A stretch of DNA of 64,000 nucleotides from Coprobacter tertius (GTDB lineage Bacteria > Bacteroidota > Bacteroidia > Bacteroidales > Coprobacteraceae), in the NCBI RefSeq assembly GCF_024330105.1, contig NZ_JANDHW010000003.1, forward strand, positions 124,001 to 188,000, in the 5' to 3' direction. A model generated the notes under the pieces. That model did not search any database, had not been told where the DNA came from, and saw only the letters and a program-made list of their open reading frames with translations. The stretch's first letter is position 1, and every line of letters starts with the position of its first letter. A program made the translations under genes and the position numbers. This document shows positions 38,982 to 48,572 of this stretch, piece by piece.

Positions 38982-39160
38982 TTTGCAAAATGAAAATTTG
39001 GAGTGCAAATATAACGTTTTTTTGCTAATAAATTTGCTTTGTTGCTTATAAAAAACTATCGTATAAGGCTTTTTTTCGCAAATTGCAATTTATAACTTAA
39101 ACGTTTAATAAAACGATTTGTTGCGTTATATATTGTGTATTAAGTATATATTTATAAAAA

Positions 39161-39202
39161 AGCACGGTTCGGGAACATCTGTACGTTCTGTAGAACCGTG
39201 CT
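39161..39202 (-). terminator. Terminator after the HtrA gene
   Basis: Perfect inverted repeat AGCACGGTTC / GAACCGTGCT (39161-39170, 39193-39202). TTTTTATAAA follows on the minus strand. Confidence 0.85.
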
Positions 39203-39225
39203 TTCAGATGTTTTTTATCGTTATA

Positions 39226-40749
39226 TTACTTAGGGTCGGCCGTATCGTTAAGATCTACCGCATAGTATCCGTTTTTACCATTGGGATATATACCGGTGAT
39301 GAACATAACTTTATCTGCCGAATCACTGCGTACGATCGAGTTGAATATTTCTTCTACGTCATTTACAGAAGTAACTGGGTTGTTATTAATTCTCAGGATA
39401 ATAAATCCGTTCCGAATTCCTGATTTTTGTATTTTACCTTCTTTAATACCATCGACTTGTACACCATAACGTATATTGAGTTCTTTGCGGGTCTTGTCGC
39501 TCAGTTCTTTAAATGCTGCGCCGAGTGTATTAATGTTTACAGCCTTGGTAATCGATGTATTTCCCTGCCGGTTTTTAAGTACAACCGAATAGTCTTTGTG
39601 TTCTTTGTTTCTAATAACAGTAACTTTCACTTTATCTCCAGGGCGATACCGGCTGATCTGCTCTTGTAATGCGGCTGCATTCTTAACTTTTATGCCATTA
39701 ATAGCGATGATGATATCGCCTTTCTTTATACCGGCTTCCATAGCTCCGCTTCGGTCTTCCACTTCGGGAATGTAAACCCCTTCTTGAGCGTCGATTCCGA
39801 ATTGTTTTGCTGTTTCAGAATTTATGTCGATAATACTTACTCCCAGATAAGCTCGTTGTACGGTACCGTATTGTTTCAGGTCGGTAATAACTTTACTTAC
39901 GATACTGGTAGGTATAGCGAAAGAATAACCCGCATAGTTTCCGGTTTCTGAATAAATGGCGGTATTGATTCCAACCAGTTCTCCATTGGTATTAACGAGT
40001 GCTCCGCCACTATTACCGGGATTAACGGCTGCATCGGTTTGTATAAATGACTCGATACCCAGGCGACCACCTCTTTGTCCTTGTCCCATACCCAGTGAAC
40101 GGGCTTTTGCGCTAACGATTCCAGCAGTTACAGTGGAGGTGAGTTGGAATGGATTACCGACAGCCAGTACCCATTCGCCGATTTTTAATTTATCGGAATC
40201 ACCGAATACAATTGTCGGAAGATCTTTTGCATCTATTTTTATCAGTGCCAGGTCTGAATAAGGGTCGGCTCCGATAAGTTTGGCATTGAACGTACGATTA
40301 TCGTTTAGGGTTACTTCCAATTCATCGGCTCCGTCGATGACATGATTATTGGTAACGATGTAACCGTCGTTCGATATGATTACACCCGAACCCATTCCTA
40401 TACGCGGCTGTGGTTTCATGTTACCTCCTCCCCGTTGTCCGAAAAAGAATTCGAAGAAGGGATCTTGCTGCATATTAGGATATTGATTTTTTGAGGTAGA
40501 AGTGCTTTTTATACTTACGACGGCATTTACCGTACTTTCTGCCGCTTTGGTAAAATCGGTCTCTATTGCAGGCGAATGAGAAGTAATAGCATAACCGACA
40601 GGACGAGCAAAACCGCCGTCTATTTCGGTATTATTCTTCGTTGAGGCAAAGCCTGTATTATTCAGGAGTGAATATACGCCAATAGAGATACCCGAACTTA
40701 CAATGGCTACAAGGATAAATCCAATTAGTTTTCTTCTGTAATTTTCCAT
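39226..40749 (-). CDS. HtrA/DegQ-type periplasmic serine protease
   Basis: 507 residues. An N-terminal membrane anchor or uncleaved signal (about 9-30) leads to a trypsin-like domain: TNNHVIDGA (His), the DLALIKID stretch (Asp) and NPGNSGGAL (Ser). Two PDZ domains follow (GVYIPEVEDRSGAMEAGIKKGD, and a second near 420-490). It degrades or refolds damaged envelope proteins. The glycine/asparagine-rich loop after the anchor is typical for Bacteroidales. Confidence 0.93.
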   Translation of the reverse strand: MENYRRKLIGFILVAIVSSGISIGVYSLLNNTGFASTKNNTEIDGGFARPVGYAITSHSPAIETDFTKAAESTVNAVVSIKSTSTSKNQYPNMQQDPFFEFFFGQRGGGNMKPQPRIGMGSGVIISNDGYIVTNNHVIDGADELEVTLNDNRTFNAKLIGADPYSDLALIKIDAKDLPTIVFGDSDKLKIGEWVLAVGNPFQLTSTVTAGIVSAKARSLGMGQGQRGGRLGIESFIQTDAAVNPGNSGGALVNTNGELVGINTAIYSETGNYAGYSFAIPTSIVSKVITDLKQYGTVQRAYLGVSIIDINSETAKQFGIDAQEGVYIPEVEDRSGAMEAGIKKGDIIIAINGIKVKNAAALQEQISRYRPGDKVKVTVIRNKEHKDYSVVLKNRQGNTSITKAVNINTLGAAFKELSDKTRKELNIRYGVQVDGIKEGKIQKSGIRNGFIILRINNNPVTSVNDVEEIFNSIVRSDSADKVMFITGIYPNGKNGYYAVDLNDTADPK

Positions 40750-41019
40750 AATTATTTTATTTCTTCAAATGTTAAAATATTGTCGTATTTAAATATTCGA
40801 CACGTTAAAATTAATACAACATTCGTACGGTTATTCTTACATGTCATACTTTTTAGAAACTTTTAATAGCAACTGTATCAACTTAACAGCACTTAACTGA
40901 TGATAGACGGTTCGGTGACATGCTTACCCGACATTTTGTCATATAACAGCTATTTTTTTAATATTCATTTTTTTATTCTGTCATGTAAAGGCGTAGTAAC
41001 GTTCTTTTGTTGTTTTTAG
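40750..41019. other. Intergenic region between divergent htrA and rnpB
   Basis: This AT-rich stretch must contain the htrA promoter, but I see no convincing consensus box in it. No ORF or RNA-like structure stands out. Confidence 0.4.
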
Positions 41020-41050
41020 TTGCATAATCGTTGACAATAAGTTATCTTTG
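41020..41050 (+). promoter_or_regulatory. Promoter of rnpB
   Basis: TTGC (41020-41023) lies 19 bp from TATCTTTG (41043-41050), eight bases before the RNA's 5' end. It matches the Bacteroidetes primary-sigma pattern. Confidence 0.7.
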
Positions 41051-41057
41051 CGTTATA

Positions 41058-41401
41058 CAGCAGGGTAGTCTGTCGCCTGTGGTCTCACAGGAGGAAAGTC
41101 CGGGCAACACAGAGTACCATATTTCTTAACGGGAAGCTATCTGTGAAGGTAGAGTAATGTAACAGAAAATAACCGCCACTTTCGGGTGGTAAGGGTGAAA
41201 AGGTGAGGTAAGAGCTCACCGGTCTTTGCGGTAACGCGAAGAGCCGTACATCTTATGGGTTGTAAGGTTATGTATACCGACGTTGTAGGGCTACTCGTCC
41301 GATGTCGGGGGGTAAACCGCTGGAGCCTTGTGGTGACATAAGGCCTAGATAAATGACAGACGCCTTTTATTAGGTACAGAACCCGGCTTATCGCCCTGCT
41401 G
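41058..41401 (+). ncRNA. rnpB: RNase P RNA, bacterial type A
   Basis: About 344 nt. The 5' and 3' ends pair (CAGCAGGGT with CGCCCTGCTG) as helix P1. The universal core GAGGAAAGTCCGGGC lies at 41091-41105, and the distal core ACAGAACCCGGCTTA at 41376-41390. The T-run TTTTCTTTTTT after the 3' end is the terminator. It is the catalytic RNA that matures tRNA 5' ends. Confidence 0.95.
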
Positions 41402-41431
41402 TTTTCTTTTTTCTATAAATATTTCAGGAAA

Positions 41432-42787
41432 ATGGCAAAGGTTTCTTGGATAGTCCGGTTAAGAATTAAATTCCGCCGTGCACTCAAATTTGTTTTGGAA
41501 GATATGTGGCGTATCACCGAGAATGAAGTCTCGGGAACTTTCAAACGTTTTATCAATCTTATCAAAATAATTTCTATTTCTGTCAGACGTTTTCAGGAAG
41601 ATGATCTCATGTCGAAAGCTTCGGCTCTGACATATAGTACTGTTTTGGCAGTTGTACCTGCCTTGGCGGTTATTTTTGCCATCGCTAAAGGTTTTGGATT
41701 CCAAAATATTATCCAGAGCCAGCTTTTTGATTATTTACCGGCTCAAAAAGAGGCTTTGAGTCATGCTTTGGGGTTTGTCGATGCTTATTTGGCCGAGGCT
41801 CGTAACGGAGGTGTTTTTGTAGGTGTAGGTATCGTATTTCTTTTCTGGACAGTTATAAGTTTGATGGGAAACGTCGAAAATGTATTAAATGATATTTGGC
41901 AGGTAAAAAAAGACCGGTCTTTTTACCGGAAAATTACCGATTATACTTCGATGTTTATTATTTTGCCTATTCTTATGATCGCATCGAGCGGTTTGTCTCT
42001 TTTTATTTCATCGGGAATTAATAATAATTTGTATCTAAATTTTATCAGCCCTGTTGTAAGAGGATTGATTTCATTTAGCCCTTATTTTCTTACTTGTTTG
42101 CTTTTTACCGGTATATATATTTTGTTTCCCAATACAAAAGTGAAATTTTGGAATGCTTTTATTGCCGGTATTATTTGCGGATCGGCATTTCAGTTATTTC
42201 AATTTTTGTATATAAGTGGTCAGATATGGGTTTCAAAGTATAATGCTATTTATGGAAGCTTTGCTTTTCTCCCGTTATTTTTGCTGTGGATGCAGCTTTC
42301 ATGGCTCATCTGTATATTCGGGGCGGTTCTTTCATTTTCCGCTCAGAATATTAATAATTATAATTTCGAGAGAGACACGAAAAACATAAGTCGCCGGTAT
42401 AAAGATTTTTTTTCTATTCTTGTAGCGTCGGTGATAGTAAAGCGGTTCGAGCAGGGGAAAAAGGCGTTTACTCTCGAAGAAATATCTAATAATTATCATA
42501 TTCCCATAAAGCTTACGGCACAGGTATTGCAATTATTAATGAATATAGGCGTTATTTCTGAAGCGGTAACCGATGATGAAAGAGTTATGGCCTACCAGCC
42601 TGCAATGGATATTAATTTAATTTCGGCGGGTTTGGTGTTATCCCGACTCGATAAACTGGGATCTGAAAATTTTAAGATAAACGAAGAAATAGAATATAAA
42701 GGACAGTGGGAGACATTATTACGATCGCGGGAACAAATGTATCACACTGCAGACGAAGTCCTTCTTAAAGATCTGGATGTTGTGTAA
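41432..42787 (+). CDS. YihY/BrkB-family membrane protein
   Basis: 451 residues. Six or so membrane helices span about 60-310, with the family motifs ALTYSTVLAVVPALAV and YGSFAFLPLFLLWMQLSW. The C-terminal 130 residues look like a winged-helix-type cytoplasmic domain (FTLEEISNNYHIP). Its function is poorly known; the name ribonuclease BN is a historic misassignment. It starts 31 bp after rnpB. Confidence 0.88.
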   Translation: MAKVSWIVRLRIKFRRALKFVLEDMWRITENEVSGTFKRFINLIKIISISVRRFQEDDLMSKASALTYSTVLAVVPALAVIFAIAKGFGFQNIIQSQLFDYLPAQKEALSHALGFVDAYLAEARNGGVFVGVGIVFLFWTVISLMGNVENVLNDIWQVKKDRSFYRKITDYTSMFIILPILMIASSGLSLFISSGINNNLYLNFISPVVRGLISFSPYFLTCLLFTGIYILFPNTKVKFWNAFIAGIICGSAFQLFQFLYISGQIWVSKYNAIYGSFAFLPLFLLWMQLSWLICIFGAVLSFSAQNINNYNFERDTKNISRRYKDFFSILVASVIVKRFEQGKKAFTLEEISNNYHIPIKLTAQVLQLLMNIGVISEAVTDDERVMAYQPAMDINLISAGLVLSRLDKLGSENFKINEEIEYKGQWETLLRSREQMYHTADEVLLKDLDVV

Positions 42788-42804
42788 ATGCTTTATTTCT
42801 CGTT

Positions 42805-44097
42805 TTATCTTTTTTCGAGTGATTTTAGCAGATCGGCTACAATAAAGGAACTGCCGCCAATGAATATAAAATCATCTTTGTCGCTTTCTTTCAGTGCAGC
42901 TTTATAAGCTGCTTCTACTGTAGGATATGCATTCCCCGAAAGCCCTATAGCTTTTGCTTTGTGTTTTATCTCTTCAGCGGGCATAGCTCTGGCAACACTG
43001 GCCTGGGTGAAATAATAAACTGCATTCTTGGGGAGCATTTGTAAAACCCCGTTAATGTCTTTGTCATTAACCATACCCAATACGATTCGCAAAATGCGAT
43101 ATTTTTGTTGTGATAATTGGTATACGATATATTGCATTCCACCTGTATTATGCCCTGTATCGCAAAAAACTTGTGGTGAATTATTTATTGCTTGCCATCT
43201 TCCTTGTAATCCGGTTAGAGATGTAATATGGGAAAAGCCTTCGTAAACGGCCTCTGGATGTATGTGATACCCCGATTTTATCAGTTGTTCGATTGCCGTT
43301 AATACGGTAGCCGCATTTTTTTCCTGACAGTATCCCCCTAATTCTCCATATAGATGAGGATAGGTGTCGTTTTCGAAAAACCATCCTCCGTTTTCGTTCA
43401 GAATACTCTTTTTTATCGGTTTTATTTCTTCGGCAAAAAAGATCGGAGCTCCGATCTTTTTTGCTTGTTTCTCGAAAACTTCTTTTACTTTTCCATTTGC
43501 TTCACCGATGATGACCGGAATATTTTTTTTCATAATTCCTGCTTTTTCAGTGGCGATTTGAGATAAAGTATCTCCCAAGAATTGCATGTGGTCGTAGCTG
43601 ATGTTTGTGATAATACTCAGATCGGGGGAAATTATATTGGTGCTATCGAGTCTGCCGCCGAGACCTACTTCGATAATAGCTACGTCTATTTTACAAGAGG
43701 CAAAATACTCGAAAGCCATCATCATTGTGAGTTCGAAAAATGAAGGATGTATATAACGGGTCGGTTCCAGATGTTGACGGGTAAAATCCATAATAAATTC
43801 TTTGGATATCATTTCCCCGTTAACTCTTATTCTTTCTCTGAAATCGACTAAATGAGGCGATGTGTATAATCCTGTTTTATAGCCGCTCTGTTGTAATATA
43901 GCGGCAATTAAATGAGATGTAGAACCTTTTCCGTTGGTACCAGCAACATGTATAGTCCTGAATTTTCGATGGGGATGCCCGAAATATTCGTCGAGTGCTT
44001 CACTGTTTTGTAATCCGGGTTTGTAGGCGGCAGCTCCGATCTGTTGAAAAACAGGCAATTGTTTATATAAGTATGAAAGCGTTTCTTCGTAATTCAT
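42805..44097 (-). CDS. folC: Folylpolyglutamate/dihydrofolate synthase
   Basis: 430 residues of the Mur-ligase family. The P-loop GTNGKGST lies at 53-60, the second motif VGLGGRLDSTN near 145, and the CDTGHN motif near 315. It adds glutamates to folates with ATP in the cytoplasm. It is first in a minus-strand run of unrelated transport genes in the sense of position; the chromate pair lies 15 bp upstream, so co-transcription is possible. Confidence 0.93.
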   Translation of the reverse strand: MNYEETLSYLYKQLPVFQQIGAAAYKPGLQNSEALDEYFGHPHRKFRTIHVAGTNGKGSTSHLIAAILQQSGYKTGLYTSPHLVDFRERIRVNGEMISKEFIMDFTRQHLEPTRYIHPSFFELTMMMAFEYFASCKIDVAIIEVGLGGRLDSTNIISPDLSIITNISYDHMQFLGDTLSQIATEKAGIMKKNIPVIIGEANGKVKEVFEKQAKKIGAPIFFAEEIKPIKKSILNENGGWFFENDTYPHLYGELGGYCQEKNAATVLTAIEQLIKSGYHIHPEAVYEGFSHITSLTGLQGRWQAINNSPQVFCDTGHNTGGMQYIVYQLSQQKYRILRIVLGMVNDKDINGVLQMLPKNAVYYFTQASVARAMPAEEIKHKAKAIGLSGNAYPTVEAAYKAALKESDKDDFIFIGGSSFIVADLLKSLEKR

Positions 44098-44112
44098 TTT
44101 TATTCTCGGTGA

Positions 44113-44664
44113 TTAATATATGATATACCCTGCAATACCGGCAAGTACGATCACCCATATGGGATGTATCTTAGTATAACGAACCAGCAAAAACGATACG
44201 ACTGCTATAAGTACGCTGGGTAAATAATCGGGGAAATTTTCTTTATTCATCAGTATAAGAGCAGCCGATGCTATAAGTCCTACGACGACGGGACGCAGGC
44301 CTGAAAATATACTTTGTATATATAGGTTATCCTTATGTTTCAGGAGTAAATGACTTACCAGAAGTACCAGGATAAATGACGGTAAACAAACGGCAGTTGT
44401 AGCCAATATCGATCCCCATATACTGCCGCCCGTAGCTACATAACCGATATAGGTAGCACTGTTTATGCCGATAGGGCCCGGTGTCATTTGTGAAATGGCG
44501 ACGATGTCGGTAAATTCTTTTGAAGTGAGCCACGGAGCCGATTCTCCGTAATGCACTACTTCTACAGCTTCATGTTGTATTAGAGAAAGCATGGCATAGC
44601 CACCACCGAATCCGAATAGTCCGATCTTCAGATATGCCCAGAGTAAATTTAGATATACGATCAT
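44113..44664 (-). CDS. Chromate transporter half-protein (CHR family), copy 2
   Basis: 183 residues with FGGGYAMLSLIQHE at the start and AISQMTPGPIGINSATYIG, the CHR-domain hallmark, near residue 57. Five to six membrane helices are present. CHR proteins of one domain work as pairs of opposite topology. This one lies 20 bp after the other copy. Substrate chromate or another anion is inferred from the family only. Confidence 0.88.
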   Translation of the reverse strand: MIVYLNLLWAYLKIGLFGFGGGYAMLSLIQHEAVEVVHYGESAPWLTSKEFTDIVAISQMTPGPIGINSATYIGYVATGGSIWGSILATTAVCLPSFILVLLVSHLLLKHKDNLYIQSIFSGLRPVVVGLIASAALILMNKENFPDYLPSVLIAVVSFLLVRYTKIHPIWVIVLAGIAGYIIY

Positions 44665-44684
44665 TTTCTATCGCTATTTATGAT

Positions 44685-45236
44685 TCATTGATGTTTCCTC
44701 TTCTTATCGATATATCGATAATAAACTATTCCTCCTACCCCCCCGGCCAATACGAAATATACCGGTGAAATACCGCATAACCAGATTAGTAAAGCCACTC
44801 CAGCAGGTATCCATATATTTTTTATATTGATGCGGGCCGATTTTGCCGTAGTCAGTACTGGTGCTACGATAAGAGCTACAACAGCAGGGCGTATTCCTTT
44901 AAAAATACGTTCGATTACAGGGTTGTTATACGATTTTGAAAAGAACATCGCGATTAGCAGGATTAGAACAAAAGAGGGTAGGACAGTACCTAATGTTGCG
45001 ATAATACTGCCTTTAGTTCCTCTTAGCTTATTTCCCACCATAATCGAGATATTTACAGCCAGAATTCCAGGTAATGACTGTGAAATCGCTAGGGCATCGA
45101 GAAATTCTTCTTTAGAAAGCCATTTATGCTTGTCGACCACTTCTTTTTCGATAATTGAGATCATGGCCCATCCTCCGCCGAAAGTGAAAGCTCCGATTTT
45201 AAAAAAAGTAAAAAACAGGTCCGGATATATACCCAT
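44685..45236 (-). CDS. Chromate transporter half-protein (CHR family), copy 1
   Basis: 183 residues, the partner of the following gene. It has FTFGGGWAMISIIEKEVV and the motif ALAISQSLPGILAVNIS. The equal length and neighbouring position show an ancient split pair. It is first of the pair in transcription order. Confidence 0.88.
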   Translation of the reverse strand: MGIYPDLFFTFFKIGAFTFGGGWAMISIIEKEVVDKHKWLSKEEFLDALAISQSLPGILAVNISIMVGNKLRGTKGSIIATLGTVLPSFVLILLIAMFFSKSYNNPVIERIFKGIRPAVVALIVAPVLTTAKSARINIKNIWIPAGVALLIWLCGISPVYFVLAGGVGGIVYYRYIDKKRKHQ

Positions 45237-45291
45237 ATCTTATGTTTATTTATTTACATATCGTTTGGCAAAGTTATGTAAAAACAAACAA

Positions 45292-45326
45292 GAACGCAAA
45301 GAGTCTAATAAAACTCTTTAGCGTTC
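45292..45326 (-). terminator. Terminator after thioredoxin gene
   Basis: Inverted repeat GAACGCAAAGAGT / ACTCTTTAGCGTTC around a 7-nt loop, with one mismatch. T-rich minus-strand sequence follows. It lies about 70 bp past the trx stop. Confidence 0.7.
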
Positions 45327-45394
45327 TTCTAAAATTATGCCGGACTAATAAAAATATAATCGGTATTTTACAGGGTAGAGGAAAATAAAAAAAC

Positions 45395-45691
45395 TTATTT
45401 ATATTTTTCTATTACCTCTTTTAATGTTCCCGCTTGCATGACGCCCGATTGGCGCCATAGGATTTCTCCTTTTTTAAAAACAATGAGAGTGGGTACTGAT
45501 TGTATACCGTATTTAGCCGATATAGCGTTGTTTTTATCTACATCGATTTTCAGAATAGTAGCTGTATCGCCGATCATTTTCTTTAATTCTTCAAGAATCG
45601 GTTTCATAGCTTTACAAGGTCCGCACCATTCGGCAAAAAAGTCTACCAATACAGGTTTATTCGCAGATATTATTTCATCGAAATTATTCAT
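45395..45691 (-). CDS. trxA: Thioredoxin
   Basis: 98 residues, a normal-length thioredoxin. The active site WCGPCK has its cysteines at 23 and 26. The cis-proline loop is VPTLIVF. It is a cytoplasmic disulfide reductant, read alone. Confidence 0.93.
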   Translation of the reverse strand: MNNFDEIISANKPVLVDFFAEWCGPCKAMKPILEELKKMIGDTATILKIDVDKNNAISAKYGIQSVPTLIVFKKGEILWRQSGVMQAGTLKEVIEKYK

Positions 45692-45906
45692 AACATTTAA
45701 ATTAATCGTTTATTCAGTTATAAATATAACATTTTTTTTGCTGAATAGTTGTATTATCTCTACAATTTTGCGGTATAGGAAGCATTCATATTTCGATTCT
45801 TCACAGTTATTTCTTTTTTCTTGACATAATGTGGTTATTAATGTTCTTAAAATGAGGTTTTAATGAAATCTACCATATTTTCTGTAAGAAAATAAAGTGT
45901 AAAAAA

Positions 45907-45937
45907 TTTGCAGAAATCAAAAAAGTCACTACCTTTG
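45907..45937 (+). promoter_or_regulatory. Promoter of tRNA-Ser
   Basis: TTTG (45907-45910), exactly 19 bp, then TACCTTTG (45930-45937): a full match to the Bacteroidetes primary-sigma consensus, 33 bp before the tRNA. Confidence 0.85.
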
Positions 45938-45970
45938 CATCGCTTTCGAAAGGAAGTGAGATCTTTTTTA

Positions 45971-46055
45971 GGAGAGATGGCAGAGTGGTCGATCGCGACG
46001 GTCTTGAAAACCGCTGTACTGAGAGGTACCGGGGGTTCGAATCCCTCTCTCTCCG
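45971..46055 (+). tRNA. tRNA-Ser (anticodon UGA)
   Basis: 85 nt. The acceptor stem GGAGAGA/TCTCTCC closes with discriminator G. The anticodon loop CTTGAAA places TGA at 46005-46007. A long variable arm (type II) and the TTCGAAT T-loop fit serine. CCA is not encoded. The last bases form the integration site of the element downstream, and the gene is left intact. Confidence 0.95.
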
Positions 46056-46056
46056 C
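46034..46056 (+). repeat. Left att repeat (tRNA-Ser 3' end)
   Basis: GGTTCGA, three bases, then the 13-bp core CCTCTCTCTCCGC (46044-46056). The same arrangement recurs at 57253-57275 as a direct repeat, bounding the mobilizable element. Confidence 0.88.
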
Positions 46057-46382
46057 AACAAACGCTGAAAATCAGCAGATTGCAAAACAAACACCCAGTT
46101 TTACACCCAAGAATGTAAAGTCTGGTGTTTTTGTTTTATTTAAGATAATACAACCACTACATAATAAAAGAGTAGCGATATTAAAAGAATCCGATGAGAA
46201 AAGACTAATATTTATCTATCCATTCACTTTGATTTTTCAGGACTTTACATCGTCCTGAAAGTATTTGTTATTGTATTCCAACGTCAGGAGTGGATTATAA
46301 TACAAGTTTTTTGTGTGGATAGAATTTCGTTTTGCTTAATGTACGAAAGTACTTATCTATAAACGCATGAAATATTAGCACA
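46057..46382. other. Left-end non-coding region of the element
   Basis: 326 bp between the tRNA and the efflux gene. It holds an imperfect hairpin (AAACACC...GGTGTTT, about 46088-46129) that may terminate tRNA transcripts, and presumably the promoter of the resistance genes, which I could not place. No ORF in it looks real. Confidence 0.4.
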
Positions 46383-47588
46383 ATGAATCATTGGAAATCA
46401 ACTTTGGCCGTGATAGGAATAGGCCAACTCATATCTATTTTAACAAGTACGATTGTTGGCTTCTCCATTATTTTTTGGATTAGCAACGAATTTAAATCCC
46501 CGACAGCTTTATCTCTGGCTATTTTAGCTGGATTTTTACCACAATTTGTATTAGGCTTGTTTACCGGGGTCTATGTTGACAGATGGAATCGAAAGAAAAC
46601 GATGTTTTATTCGGACTTGTTCATCGCGTTCTGTACCCTATGTCTTTTTATTGTGATAACCAAGGGTTATAAAGACCTTTCTTTTTTTTATCTATTGACT
46701 GCTTGTCGTTCAATAGGCAGTACGTTTCATGCACCTGCTTTACAGGCAAGCATCCCTCTACTGGTTCCCAAGCACCATCTTGTCAGGGTATCAGGTTTGT
46801 ACCATTCCATTCAATCCTTCAGTGAGGTGATAGCTCCCGTTGTAGGGGCAAGCCTCGTTGTTTGGCTTCCCATACAGTATATTCTGCTCATAGATGTGAT
46901 CGGAGCTGTTGCTGCTTGTCTGACCTTACTTTGTGTCCAGATTCCTTCTCTTCAAAAAACGAAAGTTCTTCCAGATTTCAAAAAAGAACTGACGGAATGT
47001 TGGCATACCTTGCGGCGTACAATGGGCATTTTGCCTTTATTCGTATGCTTTACGCTGGTGACTTTTGTCCTTATGCCTGTTTTTACGTTATTTCCTTTTA
47101 TGACGCTTCTGCATTTCAACGGAAACATTTTGCAAATGGGAGTTGTGGAAATGGGTTGGGGCTCAGGGGCATTGTTGGGCGGTTTAGTACTTGCCTGTAA
47201 GGCTTTGAAAAGCAAGCAAACATTAGTGATGCATACGGCTTATGTGATATTGGGATTGTATCTGATTAGCGCCAGTTATTTACCATCAAGCGCATTTATA
47301 GGTTTTGTTTGCCTAACATTTACAGGAGGCATAGCCTATTCCATTTACCATGCGCTTTTCATCGCTATTATTCAGCAGAACTTGGCTTCGGACATGCTTG
47401 GACGGACTTTTTCTCTCATCTTTAGTTTGAGTACCTTTCCATCAATGCTGGGTATCGTAGCTTCAGGATATTGGGTGGAAGCATGGGGTATCACATCCGT
47501 CTTTATGATCAGCGGATGGGTTATCTTTCTGATTGGAGTGGGTGCAAATTTTATTTCTTCAATCAAGCAGTTGGATAATTACGCATAG
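46383..47588 (+). CDS. mef(En2): Macrolide efflux protein, Mef(En2)-like MFS transporter
   Basis: 401 residues with about twelve membrane helices. The MFS loop motif GVYVDRWNRKKTM lies between helices 2 and 3, as in Mef proteins that expel 14- and 15-membered macrolides by proton antiport. The length and the lnu neighbour match mef(En2) as described on NBU2. It is followed 24 bp later by the lincosamide gene, so the two are probably co-expressed. The frame is intact, so resistance is plausible but not shown. Confidence 0.88.
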   Translation: MNHWKSTLAVIGIGQLISILTSTIVGFSIIFWISNEFKSPTALSLAILAGFLPQFVLGLFTGVYVDRWNRKKTMFYSDLFIAFCTLCLFIVITKGYKDLSFFYLLTACRSIGSTFHAPALQASIPLLVPKHHLVRVSGLYHSIQSFSEVIAPVVGASLVVWLPIQYILLIDVIGAVAACLTLLCVQIPSLQKTKVLPDFKKELTECWHTLRRTMGILPLFVCFTLVTFVLMPVFTLFPFMTLLHFNGNILQMGVVEMGWGSGALLGGLVLACKALKSKQTLVMHTAYVILGLYLISASYLPSSAFIGFVCLTFTGGIAYSIYHALFIAIIQQNLASDMLGRTFSLIFSLSTFPSMLGIVASGYWVEAWGITSVFMISGWVIFLIGVGANFISSIKQLDNYA

Positions 47589-47612
47589 TATTATTTATTA
47601 AAGAATTATTAT

Positions 47613-48125
47613 ATGACAAAGAAAGAACACACTACGATTACAGAGTTATTTCAAGTTTTGGACTTGTTGGAAAGCCTGGACATGCAGTTTTGGTTGGATG
47701 GAGGCTGGGGAGTGGATGTCTTGTACGGACAGCAAACCCGCTTGCATAGAGATATTGACATTGATTTTGATGCCAATTATACAGACCAACTCCTTGGTCT
47801 TTTGCAGGAGAGAGGATATCAAATTGAAACAAATTGGTTGCCCACCCGTGTGGAACTGTATAGCAAAGAATTAGGCTATATTGATATCCATCCTTTTGTC
47901 TTGAATGCGGACGGCACTTCCAAACAAGCCGACTTGGATGGAGGCTGGTATGAATTTCAACCGGACTATTTTGGAACAGCAGTCTTTGAAGGCAGAAGCA
48001 TCCCTTGCATTTCTGCAAAAGGGCAACAAGTATTCCATTCGGGCTACGATTTAAGAGAGAAGGATATTCACGATTTATCTATAATTAAACAATGTATAAC
48101 AACAATGAGCCTAACAATTAGATAA
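47613..48125 (+). CDS. lnu(AN2): Lincosamide nucleotidyltransferase, Lnu(AN2)-like
   Basis: 170 residues. The nucleotidyltransferase fold shows WLDGGWGVDVLYG and the acidic motif HRDIDIDFD that binds the metal-nucleotide. The enzyme adds AMP to lincomycin or clindamycin. The length equals that of the LinAN2 protein of NBU2, and the order after mef is the same. The frame is uninterrupted. Confidence 0.9.
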   Translation: MTKKEHTTITELFQVLDLLESLDMQFWLDGGWGVDVLYGQQTRLHRDIDIDFDANYTDQLLGLLQERGYQIETNWLPTRVELYSKELGYIDIHPFVLNADGTSKQADLDGGWYEFQPDYFGTAVFEGRSIPCISAKGQQVFHSGYDLREKDIHDLSIIKQCITTMSLTIR

Positions 48126-48135
48126 GAACAAGAAA

Positions 48136-48501
48136 ATGACAGAAAAACAAATTGTCTGGTATATCTTACTTACAGAAGTAAAGATAGACAGTGACACCCA
48201 GTCTGTCACATCCCTGAGTGTAGCTCCATTGGCAGTCTTGCCGGAATTCCAGCGTAAGGGAATTGGGGGGGGGATGTTGATTCAGTAAGCCCATCAGAGG
48301 GCAGCACTTTTGGGTTACGGCACAGCAGTCGTATTGGGGCATAAAGAGTATTATCCTCGATTTGGCTATCGCAAGGCTATCGATTTAGGAATTGAATTTC
48401 CTTTCGAAGTCTCTCATGAATATTGCATGGTGGCTGAATTAATACCTGGAGCTACTGAGAATGTGAAAGGTATGGTTTGTTATCCAACTGACTTTAAATA
48501 G
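48136..48501 (+). pseudogene. GNAT acetyltransferase remnant with an in-frame stop
   Basis: One continuous reading frame from ATG 48136 gives acetyltransferase sequence on both sides of a single TAA (48286-48288). Before it stands VLPEFQRKGIGGGMLIQ, the acetyl-CoA loop; after it AHQRAALLGYGTAVVLGHKE then YYPRFGYRKA. No frame change is needed, so a single nonsense mutation broke it. The N-terminal half of the fold is also missing. It follows the lnu gene by 10 bp and is probably not functional. Confidence 0.85.
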
Positions 48502-48572
48502 TTTAACAAGTAAAATTCATTATATAACTCGGACTGGGTATTTCAATTTCCCAGTCCGTATTCTGATAGTAC

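Noticed and set aside
45870-46094. Minus-strand ORF over tRNA-Ser
   Set aside because: It is the antisense reading of the tRNA gene, a common false ORF.
46088-46129. Hairpin after tRNA-Ser as a strong terminator
   Set aside because: The pairing is weak and imperfect and the loop is long; noted only as a possible signal.
48255-48300. Frameshift at the G-run in the acetyltransferase remnant
   Set aside because: The reading frame before and after the G-run is the same, so the break is a stop codon, not a length change.
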